A DNA stretch of 64,000 nucleotides from the NCBI RefSeq assembly GCF_001831495.1, contig NZ_CP017689.1, forward strand, positions 3,100,001-3,164,000, read 5' to 3'. Source of the stretch: Thalassotalea crassostreae. Its GTDB lineage: Bacteria > Pseudomonadota > Gammaproteobacteria > Enterobacterales > Alteromonadaceae. Each line of letters begins with the position of its first letter. Positions within the stretch are counted from its first letter, which is position 1. Positions 24,891 to 33,798 of this stretch are shown here, piece after piece. The notes below the pieces were generated by a model that saw nothing but the letters and a program-made list of their open reading frames with translations, searched no databases and was not told where the DNA came from. A program made the position numbers and the translations under genes.

Positions 24891-25532
24891 TTGGCTACAG
24901 ATAGCACTGCATTATTATCGGCACAGCAACTCACGTGTATTCGAGAAGACAGGTTATTGTTTGATGATTTGTCGTTTTCAATTAGCGCCGGTGACATATT
25001 ACAAATTGAAGGTGCAAATGGCAGTGGTAAAACGAGTTTATTACGTATTTTAGCGGGTTTAACTCAGCCATACAGTGGCGATATTCACTATAACGGCATT
25101 GCTATCAATAAATGCAGCGAAGAATTTCACAGTGATTTACTTTTTCTCGGTCATTTACCTGGCGTTAAAGGTGAAATGACCAGTAGCGAGAATTTAGATT
25201 TCTATTTTAAACTGCATGGCTTAAATATTGATGACTGCGAAAAGACATTATCTGAAGTTGACCTATACGGTTTTGAAGACGCTATGGCAGGTCACTTAAG
25301 TGCAGGTCAACATCGTCGCATCGCTCTTGCTCGGTTATTTGAGTCGAAGGCAAAAATTTGGATCCTTGATGAGCCATTTACTGCTATTGATAAAACTGGT
25401 GTAAAAAAGCTTGAACAATTGTTTTTAAGGCATGTAAAAAACGGTGGCGCCATAATTCTTACAACCCACCAAGATCTTTCACTAAACAGTACTGATTTCG
25501 AAAAAATCGTACTTGAACACCAGTTTGTTTAG
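24891..25532 (+). CDS. ccmA: Heme exporter ATPase CcmA
   Basis: This 213-residue ABC ATPase belongs to the CcmABCD complex that releases heme-loaded CcmE. Walker A is GANGSGKTS near residue 40, the signature [16 protein letters not shown] near 135 and Walker [13 protein letters not shown] near 157. The start is a TTG at 24891 with an AGG-containing but weak site; no in-frame ATG would keep the first strand. It leads the plus-strand ccmABCDE operon; ccmB follows after 8 nt. Confidence 0.93.
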   Translation: MATDSTALLSAQQLTCIREDRLLFDDLSFSISAGDILQIEGANGSGKTSLLRILAGLTQPYSGDIHYNGIAINKCSEEFHSDLLFLGHLPGVKGEMTSSENLDFYFKLHGLNIDDCEKTLSEVDLYGFEDAMAGHLSAGQHRRIALARLFESKAKIWILDEPFTAIDKTGVKKLEQLFLRHVKNGGAIILTTHQDLSLNSTDFEKIVLEHQFV

Positions 25533-25540
25533 GGTCTGTT

Positions 25541-26221
25541 ATGGCTATTTCTTACCGACAAGCATTTCTAACCATACTTAAACGCGATTTAACCATCGCC
25601 ATTCGCCACCGCGACGACATCGTTAATCCTTTGCTATTTTTTATTATCGTTGTGTCATTATTTCCTTTAGGTATAGGTCCAGCATCAAACACATTGATGA
25701 AAATCGCACCAGGGGTTATTTGGGTAGCCGCACTATTATCAACATTATTGTCGCTTGAGCGATTGTTTAAGAATGACCATCAGGATGGCTCTTTAGAGCA
25801 AATGTTGTTGAGTCCATGCCCGACCTTTATTTTAGTGCTAGCTAAGATTTTCGCACACTGGCTAATTACTGGGTTACCATTAATTATTATTGCCCCGCTG
25901 TTAGGTGTATTACTTAATCTACATCAAGACAGTTATTTAGCCTTAATGTTAACTTTATTATTGGGCACACCAATATTAAGTCTGTTAGGTGCAATTGGCG
26001 TGGCATTAACTGTTGGCTTGAAAAAAGGTGGCGTGCTATTGAGTTTACTCGTACTGCCTTTATATATACCAGTATTAATATTTGCGACCAGCGCCGTGGA
26101 TTCAGCAAGTATGAATATGCCTTACAATGGTCAACTTGCTATAATCGCAGCATTGTTTTTTGGTTCATTAACTTTGGCACCTTTTGCCGTTAGTTCAGCT
26201 TTAAAAGTGAGTACAAATTAA
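25541..26221 (+). CDS. ccmB: Heme exporter permease CcmB
   Basis: This 226-residue protein has six hydrophobic segments and the CcmB pattern RDLTIAIRHRDDIVNPLLFFIIVVSLFPLGIGP at the N-terminus, then DHQDGSLEQMLLSP near residue 80. It forms the membrane part of the CcmAB ABC transporter. It is separated from ccmC by a single base. Confidence 0.95.
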   Translation: MAISYRQAFLTILKRDLTIAIRHRDDIVNPLLFFIIVVSLFPLGIGPASNTLMKIAPGVIWVAALLSTLLSLERLFKNDHQDGSLEQMLLSPCPTFILVLAKIFAHWLITGLPLIIIAPLLGVLLNLHQDSYLALMLTLLLGTPILSLLGAIGVALTVGLKKGGVLLSLLVLPLYIPVLIFATSAVDSASMNMPYNGQLAIIAALFFGSLTLAPFAVSSALKVSTN

Positions 26222-26222
26222 T

Positions 26223-26969
26223 ATGTGGAAATGGCTTCATCCATACGCAAACCCAGAAGTGTCTTATCACTTTAGCGGTAAATTGATCCCTTGGTTTAAT
26301 GTCATTAGTGCTTTATTACTAATCACTGGGTTGTTTTTTGCTCTTGCCTATTCGCCATCGGATTACCAACAAGGCGAAAGTGTTCGAATATTTTATCTAC
26401 ACGTCCCTGCGGCCATGCTTAGCATGGGTATTTATTTAGGTATGGCTATTGCTGCACTATCTGCTTTAGTTTGGCAATTAAAACTGGCAGAAGCCTCAAT
26501 TTCGGCGTTAGCACCAATTGGCGCAGTATTTACTGCCATTGCATTATTTACAGGTGCTGCCTGGGGTAAACCTATGTGGGGAACCTGGTGGATTTGGGAT
26601 GCTCGTCTTACCTCTGAATTAATTTTATTGTTTTTATATTTAGGCGTAATTGCATTGCAAAATGCATTTGAAGACAAAGCCTTAGCCGGAAAAGCCGCAA
26701 GTGTTTTAGCTCTAGTCGGTGTAGTCAACTTACCAATTATTCATTACAGCGTAGAATGGTGGAATACTCTGCATCAGGGTGCGACCATTTCAAAGTTTGA
26801 AAAGCCGTCAATGTCTACCGATATGTTGATCCCTTTTGTTATTTGCTTTTTTGGTTTTGCGTTTATGGTTGCTTCTTTATTCTGTTATCGCTTCAAAGCT
26901 GAGATATTAGCAAGAAATTCGATGCGACCTTGGGTTAAAGCAATCGCCAATAAACAAGGAGCTAAGTAA
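26223..26969 (+). CDS. ccmC: Heme transporter CcmC
   Basis: This 248-residue, six-helix protein presents heme to CcmE. The tryptophan-rich motif WGTWWIWDARLTSELILLF is near residue 118, flanked by the conserved His in RIFYLHVPAAMLS near 62 and IIHYSVEWWNTLHQG near 175. It overlaps the ATG of ccmD by one base. Confidence 0.96.
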   Translation: MWKWLHPYANPEVSYHFSGKLIPWFNVISALLLITGLFFALAYSPSDYQQGESVRIFYLHVPAAMLSMGIYLGMAIAALSALVWQLKLAEASISALAPIGAVFTAIALFTGAAWGKPMWGTWWIWDARLTSELILLFLYLGVIALQNAFEDKALAGKAASVLALVGVVNLPIIHYSVEWWNTLHQGATISKFEKPSMSTDMLIPFVICFFGFAFMVASLFCYRFKAEILARNSMRPWVKAIANKQGAK

Positions 26970-27178
26970 TGGCATTTTCATCATTCGCAGAATTTATCGC
27001 CATGGGCGGTTACGGTTTTTTTGTTTGGTTATCCTATGGCTTTACCGCCACTTTATTGATTGTCTTGACGATAAACTCACTATCCATGGAAGCCAAAGTA
27101 TTAAAGAAAGTTAGAAAGCGTTCACAACGCGAAGAGAAGTTAAAACAAGCTGCTCTTAAACGTAAAGAAGGAAAGTAG
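26969..27178 (+). CDS. ccmD: Heme exporter protein CcmD
   Basis: This 69-residue protein has one membrane helix (residues about 18-38, [19 protein letters not shown]) and a basic C-terminal tail ([18 protein letters not shown]). [13 protein letters not shown] at the N-terminus is typical of CcmD, which stabilises the CcmABC-CcmE complex. Overlap with ccmC and a 1-nt gap to ccmE indicate tight coupling. Confidence 0.93.
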   Translation: MAFSSFAEFIAMGGYGFFVWLSYGFTATLLIVLTINSLSMEAKVLKKVRKRSQREEKLKQAALKRKEGK

Positions 27179-27179
27179 T

Positions 27180-27659
27180 ATGAATCCTCGTCGTAAAAAA
27201 CGATTAACCGTTGTTATTTCAATTTTAACTGGTGTCGTTGCTGTTATTGGCATGACCCTATATGCATTAGAACAAACAGTAGATGTATTTTATACGCCAA
27301 CTGAAATTGTTGAAGGTCATGAAAAAACGGGTCTTAAACCGCAAGTAGGTCAGCGCATTCGTGTCGGTGGTCTTGTCGTTACAGGTACTGTAAAACGAGA
27401 TCAAGAAAGCTTAAAGGTAGCATTTAAGTTAGTCGATACTGGGCCATTAGTAACGGTTAAATATGATGGCATATTGCCGGATCTATTTCGTGAAGGGCAA
27501 GGGATTGTTGCGCAAGGTATTCTAATTGACCCAACAACAATTGAAGCCACCGAAGTATTGGCAAAACATGATGAAGAATACATGCCAAAAGAAGTCGCTG
27601 AGAAAGTTGGTAAACACCACACTAAACCAACTTATGATAAAAAAGATTCTAAATATTAA
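27180..27659 (+). CDS. ccmE: Heme chaperone CcmE
   Basis: This 159-residue protein has an N-terminal membrane anchor (residues about 8-29) and a periplasmic OB-fold domain. The heme-binding motif is [13 protein letters not shown] near residues 122-134, with the covalent-heme His and the following Tyr spaced as in E. coli CcmE. It ends the plus-strand ccm operon, with a strong terminator 30 nt downstream. Confidence 0.96.
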   Translation: MNPRRKKRLTVVISILTGVVAVIGMTLYALEQTVDVFYTPTEIVEGHEKTGLKPQVGQRIRVGGLVVTGTVKRDQESLKVAFKLVDTGPLVTVKYDGILPDLFREGQGIVAQGILIDPTTIEATEVLAKHDEEYMPKEVAEKVGKHHTKPTYDKKDSKY

Positions 27660-27685
27660 TTAGTCTCTATTACTCTTACCTACAT

Positions 27686-27711
27686 AAAAAGCCCGATTTT
27701 TCGGGCTTTTT
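27686..27711 (+). terminator. Terminator of ccmABCDE
   Basis: AAAAAGCCCGA and TCGGGCTTTTT form a perfect 11-bp stem with a TTTT loop and a U run within and after the descending arm. It is 27 nt after the ccmE stop. Confidence 0.92.
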
Positions 27712-27712
27712 A

Positions 27713-28152
27713 ATACCACTAAGAAGCCCAAAACAATGCTTAAAGCACATTTATAGCAGTGAATTAGCCATTCAATTAATCAAAAAGATGTAACATTCTG
27801 TATTCGTTTTAACCATTCCCTTAATTTACTCAAAAATCTTAGTTTAATTGCTAAAAAAGCCTGCCAAAACGCTAAACCTCTGATTTAAATAAGTTTTACT
27901 AAAGCATTTTTTTAGTGGCTCGCAACAACAAGATTTTCAACCGCATTAAGGTATTAATCTACCATTAACACCATCCTCATCATTAACCTTATAAATCAAC
28001 AACTTATAACTAAATAAAAGGTTAGCTCACATACAATTAACACCGGTATCGCAATTGTTACCTATTGTTCCATCACATTACATTCTTTCCTTAAGATGAA
28101 CCCAAGTTAGCAATAACTAAAACAACACAAAAAGTTACTTGGGAATAAAATT
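27713..28152 (+). other. 440-nt leader before the TonB-dependent receptor gene
   Basis: I see no coding sequence and no recognisable riboswitch or Fur box. Two structures stand out. The first is the imperfect palindrome GGTATCGCAATTGTTACC (28045-28062), which could be an operator. The second is CCCAAGT (28101-28107), complementary to ACTTGGG (28137-28143); the latter contains the probable Shine-Dalgarno GGGA, nine bases before the ATG at 28153. Confidence 0.4.
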
Positions 28153-30618
28153 ATGTTTAAGAAAAATACAATCGCAATCGCAATCGTTATGGCAACAACA
28201 ACGACTTCTCCTTTAGCCCTTGCCGCTGACTCAATAGCTGATTCTGATGTAGAACGCATCGAAGTTACAGGCTCTCGTATTAACCGCACAGATATGGAAA
28301 CCGCATCTCCAGTAACTGTTATTTCTGCAGATGATATTAAACGTGGCGGCTTTCAGTCGGTACAAGAAATTTTAAATGTACAACCAACAGCGGCAGGAAT
28401 GAGCTTAGGTGCTACCTCAAATAATGGTTCAGGTGGTAAAGCAACAGTGAACCTTCGTGGTATGGGTGTGCAAAGAACCTTAGTTTTATTAAACGGTCGC
28501 CGTATGGTTGCCTCAGGAACAGGTGCAGACTCTTCAGTTGACTTAAACACTATTCCTGTTTCAATGATTAAAAACATTGAAATCCTTAAAGACGGTGCTT
28601 CGGCAGTTTATGGCTCAGATGCCATTGCCGGTGTTGTAAATATTATAACTAAAACAGATTATGAAGGTACTGAACTAACACTTGATGCCGGTATCACAGG
28701 TGAAGGTGACGGTGAGACAGCCGGCGTAAGTATTTTGCATGGCCGTGAAGTAGCCGGTGGTAATTTGGTAGTTGGCTTACAATTTTCAACTCGTGGGGAT
28801 GTAATTCAATCAGATCGTGATTTTGTACCTGCAGGTCAGTCGTCATATATTCCAGGTGGAACATTAGGAAATCGAGCTCCTGATGCCGATGGTAATTTCG
28901 GTGATAAATATGACTTTAACGGCTATGACTACACCAAAGACAGTTATGCCCAAACACCAAATGACTTATACAGCCTATTCACATCTTTCAATAAAGAGGT
29001 TGCAGACGATACAGAATTGAGTGTTGATGCGATGTACACACGCCGTGAATCAGATCAACAAATGGCACCACAACCTGCAAATGTTTGGATTGAAGGCGAT
29101 GCCTTAGACTCATCAATAACAGATCAATTTGAAGAAAAAGAATATACCAACGGCAAGCTACAATATAAACGTCGAATGACTGGTGCAGGGCCGCGCGTAT
29201 ATAGCCAAGAAACAGACACTTTACGTGTTTCTGCGGCGCTATCTGGTTACTTAGAAAACGATGACTCTTGGGACATCTCAGCAACTTACGGTCGTAATGA
29301 GTCTAAAGACGAAGTTGCAAATTCTGTTCACGGCACAAACATGACCAATAGTATTTCGGACATGGCGAATAAAGATATTTGGTTTTCTCCAGAAGAAGTG
29401 GACCAAGCCTTTTTACAAGCAAATGATATTTTATATACCGAGAAAAACAAAGGAGGTAATGAACAACTTACATTAACTGCTGGTTATTCAGGTATTGCAG
29501 AAAACGATATTGGTTACGCTTTCGGTGTTGAATCTCGATATGAAAGCGGCTACTACACACCAGATTTGGTTACTCAACAAGGTGACAGTACAGCAGCGCA
29601 ACAAGATAAAACAGACGGCGACTACACAGTAAACTCTGTATACTCTGAAATATCTGTTCCGGTGACTGAACAGCTTGCTGTTGAAGCAGCTCTTCGTTAC
29701 GACGACTACTCTACATTTGGTGGCGCAACGACATGGAAATTGGGTGCAACATACAGCTTTACCGATACATTTATGCTTCGAAGTGTGGCTGCTACTGGTT
29801 TCAGAGCGCCAAGTGTTAGTGAGTTATACGGCGGTAACACAGGCTCATATGATTATCTAACGTCGCCATGGTTAGATATTAGCGAGCAAGATCAACAAAA
29901 ACTTGTAAATTACACCAGTGATGAAGACTTACAACCTGAAGAAAGTGAATCATTTACATTTGGTGCTGTATGGGAAGTAACTGAAGGGCTATCAACAACG
30001 GTAGACTACTGGAAGTTTAATATCGACGATGCTATCTCACGTGTCGACGTGCAAGCTAACATGGATAATTGTCATGCTGGCGATATCGAAGCATGTAACG
30101 TGATTAATATCACTCCAGAAGGCGACTTATCTAATATGACTGCTGCACTAACCAATATTGGTGAGCAAAAGACCAGTGGCATAGATTGGAATATTAGTTA
30201 TAGTTTCGATATTTTCAAAGTTATGTTAGATACAACCTACTTATTAGAGTTTGAACAAGACGGTATTGATTATACGGGTAAAATTGACGGTAATATTGGC
30301 GGCTACTCAGAACTTAAATCGATGTTAACTGTAAACGCAGCGCTTAGCGATGATTTGAATTTACAATACAGTGCCCAATTTATCCAAGGTATGGAAGGTA
30401 ATGCATGGGGTACACCATTTAAAACTGACGACGTGGTTTATCACAATGTTTCAGCATCTTATTTCTTAAGTGACAATTGGTCAGTAAATGGTGGCGTGAA
30501 AAATCTACTAGACCAAGAGCCTGAAGAAGTTCCGAATGGTAATGATATGAATACCGTACCAAGTGTCTATGACGTTATCGGCAGATCATTCTTTGTAAGC
30601 ACTTCTTACCAATTCTAG
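28153..30618 (+). CDS. TonB-dependent outer-membrane receptor
   Basis: This 821-residue protein has a signal peptide ending in PLALA (residue 24), a TonB-box-like start (ERIEVTGSRI), a plug domain (about residues 45-165, with LRGMGVQRTLVLLNGRR and DGASAVYGSDAIAGVVNIITK), and a 22-strand-type barrel ending in the aromatic C-terminus FVSTSYQF. The ligand cannot be told: no siderophore, heme or cobalamin genes are adjacent, and no Fur box was seen. The family imports iron complexes, cobalamin, sugars or peptides. It is monocistronic with a strong terminator. Confidence 0.93.
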   Translation: MFKKNTIAIAIVMATTTTSPLALAADSIADSDVERIEVTGSRINRTDMETASPVTVISADDIKRGGFQSVQEILNVQPTAAGMSLGATSNNGSGGKATVNLRGMGVQRTLVLLNGRRMVASGTGADSSVDLNTIPVSMIKNIEILKDGASAVYGSDAIAGVVNIITKTDYEGTELTLDAGITGEGDGETAGVSILHGREVAGGNLVVGLQFSTRGDVIQSDRDFVPAGQSSYIPGGTLGNRAPDADGNFGDKYDFNGYDYTKDSYAQTPNDLYSLFTSFNKEVADDTELSVDAMYTRRESDQQMAPQPANVWIEGDALDSSITDQFEEKEYTNGKLQYKRRMTGAGPRVYSQETDTLRVSAALSGYLENDDSWDISATYGRNESKDEVANSVHGTNMTNSISDMANKDIWFSPEEVDQAFLQANDILYTEKNKGGNEQLTLTAGYSGIAENDIGYAFGVESRYESGYYTPDLVTQQGDSTAAQQDKTDGDYTVNSVYSEISVPVTEQLAVEAALRYDDYSTFGGATTWKLGATYSFTDTFMLRSVAATGFRAPSVSELYGGNTGSYDYLTSPWLDISEQDQQKLVNYTSDEDLQPEESESFTFGAVWEVTEGLSTTVDYWKFNIDDAISRVDVQANMDNCHAGDIEACNVINITPEGDLSNMTAALTNIGEQKTSGIDWNISYSFDIFKVMLDTTYLLEFEQDGIDYTGKIDGNIGGYSELKSMLTVNAALSDDLNLQYSAQFIQGMEGNAWGTPFKTDDVVYHNVSASYFLSDNWSVNGGVKNLLDQEPEEVPNGNDMNTVPSVYDVIGRSFFVSTSYQF

Positions 30619-30637
30619 AACGACTGATATAAACAAC

Positions 30638-30667
30638 AAAGCTAGCTACCTAGGTAGCTAGCTTTTT
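30638..30667 (+). terminator. Terminator of the TonB-dependent receptor gene
   Basis: A perfect palindrome, AAAGCTAGCTACC followed by its complement, spans 30638-30665, with TTTTT at its end (30663-30667). It starts about 20 nt after the stop codon. Being symmetric, it could work in both directions, but only the plus strand has a coding gene just upstream. Confidence 0.9.
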
Positions 30668-30833
30668 AGTTGAAGTCTTCGATACAAATTTTTAACAGCC
30701 CTTGCTTGAATGTTACAAACACTCTGATTAGTTACAATTTTACAGTAATATGTATCCAACTCGTACAGAGCAACGTCAATTTGTAATTTACTGGCAATAT
30801 CTAAATTAAAGCAATAAATCTAATCGAAATATA

Positions 30834-31094
30834 ATGATGTTATACAGAAACTTAAAAACAGAAGAAAGTAAGCGATTCAATGAATCGCCATATCTGTATG
30901 CATCAGTTTTGTTTTTATTACTATATTCACTTACATTCTGCCTTTGGAGTATCAGTAACATTACAGGGGCGATTACTCTGCCGTTTAGCTATAACATCAG
31001 TTTTATTGTTACCTTAATACTCACTCTACTGATATTAATTCCGCTCGATATTGAAGCGCATAAACTCAGTAAAAACTCTGTAACTGAGAACTAA
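30834..31094 (+). CDS. Small two-helix membrane protein of unknown function
   Basis: This 86-residue protein has helices near residues 23-42 and 52-74 (LYASVLFLLLYSLTFCLW and ISFIVTLILTLLILIPLDI). The charged N-terminus (YRNLKTEESKRFNES) probably faces the cytoplasm. I see no family. It is convergent with exbD. The reading frame is short, and the start could be the second Met. Confidence 0.45.
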   Translation: MMLYRNLKTEESKRFNESPYLYASVLFLLLYSLTFCLWSISNITGAITLPFSYNISFIVTLILTLLILIPLDIEAHKLSKNSVTEN

Positions 31095-31123
31095 ACATCA
31101 GCCAAACCGTGCAACTATAATTG

Positions 31124-31525
31124 TTATCGATTAGACACAATGGATAACGATAATCCTGATATTTCTTTTACCTGATCAACAACACCAACAACTTGTTGAT
31201 GACTTGTATCGTCACTAGCCATTAACACAACTTTATCAGTCGGATTCTCAGCCAACATAAATTCAATAGTAGCCGCTACACGCTCGACATCAACCAGTCG
31301 GCTATTAATAATAATATTGCCAATTTCATCGATTCGTATAGCAATAGGTGGTGAAGTGGGAGAATTGTTTTGTGAAGTCGCTAAGGGTCTTTGCACATCA
31401 AGACCAGACTCTTTAACAAATGACGTGGTCACAATAAAAAAGATTAACATGATAAAAACTATATCTAGCATCGGAGTCATATCAACACCAGCTTCAGGTT
31501 CACCAACTCGCTTCGCAATTGCCAT
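31124..31525 (-). CDS. ExbD/TolR family biopolymer transport protein
   Basis: This 133-residue protein has the ExbD form: a short cytoplasmic start, one helix with the proton-path Asp (VDMTPMLDIVFIMLIFFIVTTSFVKE, near residues 14-40), and a periplasmic domain ending in a V-x-x-V-D-Q-V-K-E segment. ExbD normally works with ExbB to drive TonB-dependent uptake. No exbB or tonB lies beside it, so it is an orphan here. The TonB-dependent receptor gene is about 600 nt away on the other strand. Confidence 0.9.
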   Translation of the reverse strand: MAIAKRVGEPEAGVDMTPMLDIVFIMLIFFIVTTSFVKESGLDVQRPLATSQNNSPTSPPIAIRIDEIGNIIINSRLVDVERVAATIEFMLAENPTDKVVLMASDDTSHQQVVGVVDQVKEISGLSLSIVSNR

Positions 31526-31650
31526 ATTAATTCCTAATATTGGTTAGTATTAATATTAACTATAGAATAAGCTGATGAATTTGCTATAGATTTTTATTTA
31601 ATTAAGAAAATAAATTATTGAGCCTATATAGCTTACGGGGCAGCAAAGTG

Positions 31651-32367
31651 TTATTCCGCTGATAGCAAGTAACCTTTACCCCAAATGGTTTTTATTTCAG
31701 TTTTAGTCACGCCTTGATTGACTAATTTTTCGCGTAATCGTGATAAACGAACATCAACAGAACGCTCAGAACCATCATATTCACGACCTAAAAGTAATTT
31801 ATAAATATCATCTCGAGTCAGCACTTTACCAGCATTGAACATAAGCAATGAAAGCAATTCAAATTCAAACACACTTAAAGAAATTTCGCTGCCATTAACT
31901 TCACACTTTTGTTCGCTTAAGGTTAAGGTGATTTCACCTACTGTAATTTTTTTGCTTTGGTGAGTTGCTTGTTGTTGCTTTGTTCTGCGCAGAAGAGCAT
32001 CGATTTGTGCTAGCACCAGCTGCGGACTTACAGGCTTAACCATATAGGCATCTGCACCAACATTAAAACCTGTTAAATGTTCCGCTTCACTAGAATGGGA
32101 GGTAAGAAAAATTATAGGACCTTGATAGGTAGCTCGTAATTCATGACAAACATTGTAGCCATCTTTGCCCGGTAAACCTACATCTAAAACGATCAAATCA
32201 GGTTGAACTTTAATTTGTGCTCGTGCAGCTTGATCGCCGCGAAAAACTTGATGAACAATATAGTTAGACTTTTCCAAAAATGACTTCATTAATGATGACA
32301 ATACTTTGTCATCTTCAACCACCATAATGGAAGAAAATTCTGCAGTAGAGGCGGTATTAAAGGTCAT
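31651..32367 (-). CDS. OmpR-family response regulator (orphan)
   Basis: This 238-residue regulator has a receiver domain (about residues 12-125) with the acidic pair in VVEDDK, the phospho-acceptor Asp in LIVLDVGLPGKDGY and the conserved Lys in MVKPVSP. A winged-helix DNA-binding domain follows (about 140-235, FELLSLLMFNAGKVLTRDDIY, DVRLSRLREKL, TIWGKGYLL). I place the start at the ATG at 32367, since the frame upstream has only a TTG without a ribosome site. No histidine kinase gene is adjacent; its partner and targets are unknown. Confidence 0.92.
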   Translation of the reverse strand: MTFNTASTAEFSSIMVVEDDKVLSSLMKSFLEKSNYIVHQVFRGDQAARAQIKVQPDLIVLDVGLPGKDGYNVCHELRATYQGPIIFLTSHSSEAEHLTGFNVGADAYMVKPVSPQLVLAQIDALLRRTKQQQATHQSKKITVGEITLTLSEQKCEVNGSEISLSVFEFELLSLLMFNAGKVLTRDDIYKLLLGREYDGSERSVDVRLSRLREKLVNQGVTKTEIKTIWGKGYLLSAE

Positions 32368-32551
32368 AAATCGGATGTCCAATAGAATAAATTTCTTACT
32401 ATTAACTGAGTCTTAAATAACGACAAAATCAATAATTTTGATAACTACAATATTAGACCAACTTGGCACAATTAACTGTGTTTAATTGTAACCAAAGATT
32501 TACATTGTTTTAAACCAAATGCCCTTATAATTTAAATTTATTATTAACGAC

Positions 32552-33217
32552 TTAAATACTTTGAGAATAGTCGTCTTCTTGTATATCAAAGCTTTTAGAA
32601 TTAGTGATGTATGGGTGATCTTCCAAAAATATTTCTATCGCTTTTTTAACTTTATTTGAAATAAAGTCGATTCGGTCATCAAAGAAGTTTTTACGATGAT
32701 CTTCACTATCAAAAATACCGATAACCCTGCCATCTGGCGCAAAAATTGGACAACACAATTCAGACATAACTTTTGCATCACAGCGATAATACGGGCCATC
32801 GTGAGCTTCAACATCGGGGATATAGTACGGACGTTTTTCCATTATCACTCGAGTATTAATAGATTTATCTAGGTAATATTCAGAGATTGGAAACTCAGCT
32901 TTAGACATTTCTCCGTTGTAAACATACTTCACTAATTTATCACCATGACGAAGGTAAATACCAAACCAGTCTACGCCTGTCTTATTGTGAATGTAACGAA
33001 CCAAGCGATTAAGGCGAGCGAGCAAATCTTGTAGGTTTTCTTTCTGTTCTGCACTATCAACGTATTGTAATAGATCGTAGGTGTTGCCTGGCTCTTTATA
33101 AATCGGACAGGTGCCATCTTCATTTAACTTAGGCTCTATATAAGAGAATAAGTGTTCGTGATTATCAAGTGCATTGATTGGTTCGTATAGAACCCCTAAA
33201 ATATCAAATAAACGCAT
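32552..33217 (-). CDS. GAF-domain protein related to free methionine-(R)-sulfoxide reductase
   Basis: This 221-residue protein has a GAF domain at about residues 65-205. The region VDWFGIYLRHGDKL to VIGIFDSEDHRKNFFDDRIDFI follows the layout of E. coli YebR/MsrC, and RCDAKVMSELCCP matches the catalytic-cysteine segment (ACDAASNSEIVLP). The two other redox cysteines of MsrC are not at their expected places, but a Cys-Cys pair follows. An N-terminal extension of about 60 residues is not part of MsrC. Three tandem MetJ-type boxes lie between its promoter and start, supporting a methionine-linked role. Confidence 0.75.
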   Translation of the reverse strand: MRLFDILGVLYEPINALDNHEHLFSYIEPKLNEDGTCPIYKEPGNTYDLLQYVDSAEQKENLQDLLARLNRLVRYIHNKTGVDWFGIYLRHGDKLVKYVYNGEMSKAEFPISEYYLDKSINTRVIMEKRPYYIPDVEAHDGPYYRCDAKVMSELCCPIFAPDGRVIGIFDSEDHRKNFFDDRIDFISNKVKKAIEIFLEDHPYITNSKSFDIQEDDYSQSI

Positions 33218-33241
33218 CAGTGCTGCCTAAAAATGTTAATT

Positions 33242-33265
33242 AGATGTTTAGACGTCTAAACATCT
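33242..33265 (-). promoter_or_regulatory. MetJ operator: three tandem met boxes
   Basis: Three adjacent 8-bp units read AGATGTTT, AGACGTCT and AAACATCT on the plus strand (33242-33249, 33250-33257, 33258-33265). The middle one is the perfect MetJ consensus AGACGTCT; the outer ones match at six of eight positions. MetJ dimers bind tandem boxes cooperatively with S-adenosylmethionine. The array lies just downstream of the predicted transcription start and 25 nt before the GAF gene start. The inner 22 bp (33243-33264) are a perfect palindrome. Confidence 0.75.
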
Positions 33266-33275
33266 TTTTTTTAGT

Positions 33276-33303
33276 ATTATACATAAGAAATTTCAATTGC
33301 CAA
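33276..33303 (-). promoter_or_regulatory. Sigma-70 promoter of the GAF-domain gene
   Basis: On the minus strand TTGGCA (33298-33303) and TATAAT (33276-33281) are 16 nt apart. Transcription would start near 33269, so the met boxes at 33242-33265 occupy about +4 to +27 and could block initiation or escape when MetJ is bound. Confidence 0.7.
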
Positions 33304-33419
33304 CTAAATGTTTCGATTCTCTCTAAATCAAATGTTTGATTACCTATAGGAATTGAAACTTAACTTGGTATACTAAAAATTAATAACTAGTCAAACATCG
33401 AATAGAAGCAAAAAAAGTA

Positions 33420-33797
33420 ATGGCGATACAACCAACGATTCAAGAAGCAACAATCAAAATTATCAACTTAAGATTACGAACTTTTATCGGCTTTAACCCG
33501 GAAGAGCAAAGTAAGCAGCAAGATATTATCATCAACGCCGAAATTAACTACCCAGCAGGCAAAGCCTGTTCTAGTGACGAAGAATCTCAAGCTCTTAATT
33601 ACAAAACTATTACCAAAAAGATGATCACTCACGTTGAAGATGGGCAGTTTAAGTTATTAGAAAAGCTAACGGCTGATCTGCTAAGTATTGCAATGGAATC
33701 TGAATTAGTGAGCAATGCAAAAGTCACCGTTGAAAAACCACATGCATTAAGGTTTGCCGACTCAGTTTCGCTAACCCTAAAAGCAGCAAGACAATAA
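33420..33797 (+). CDS. folX: Dihydroneopterin triphosphate 2'-epimerase FolX
   Basis: This 125-residue protein of the FolB/FolX tunnelling fold has LRLRTFIGFNPEEQSKQQDIIINAEINYPAGKA near residue 16, ALNYKTITKKM near 62 and KLLEKLTADLL near 79, closest to FolX rather than FolB. FolX epimerises dihydroneopterin triphosphate towards monapterin. The next gene, folM, starts one base after its stop, so the pair supplies tetrahydromonapterin, a cofactor for phenylalanine hydroxylase in proteobacteria. Confidence 0.9.
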   Translation: MAIQPTIQEATIKIINLRLRTFIGFNPEEQSKQQDIIINAEINYPAGKACSSDEESQALNYKTITKKMITHVEDGQFKLLEKLTADLLSIAMESELVSNAKVTVEKPHALRFADSVSLTLKAARQ

Positions 33798-33798
33798 A

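Noticed and set aside
28045..28062. GGTATCGCAATTGTTACC as a defined operator of a known regulator
   Set aside because: The palindrome is imperfect and matches no consensus I can name; mentioned only as part of the leader.
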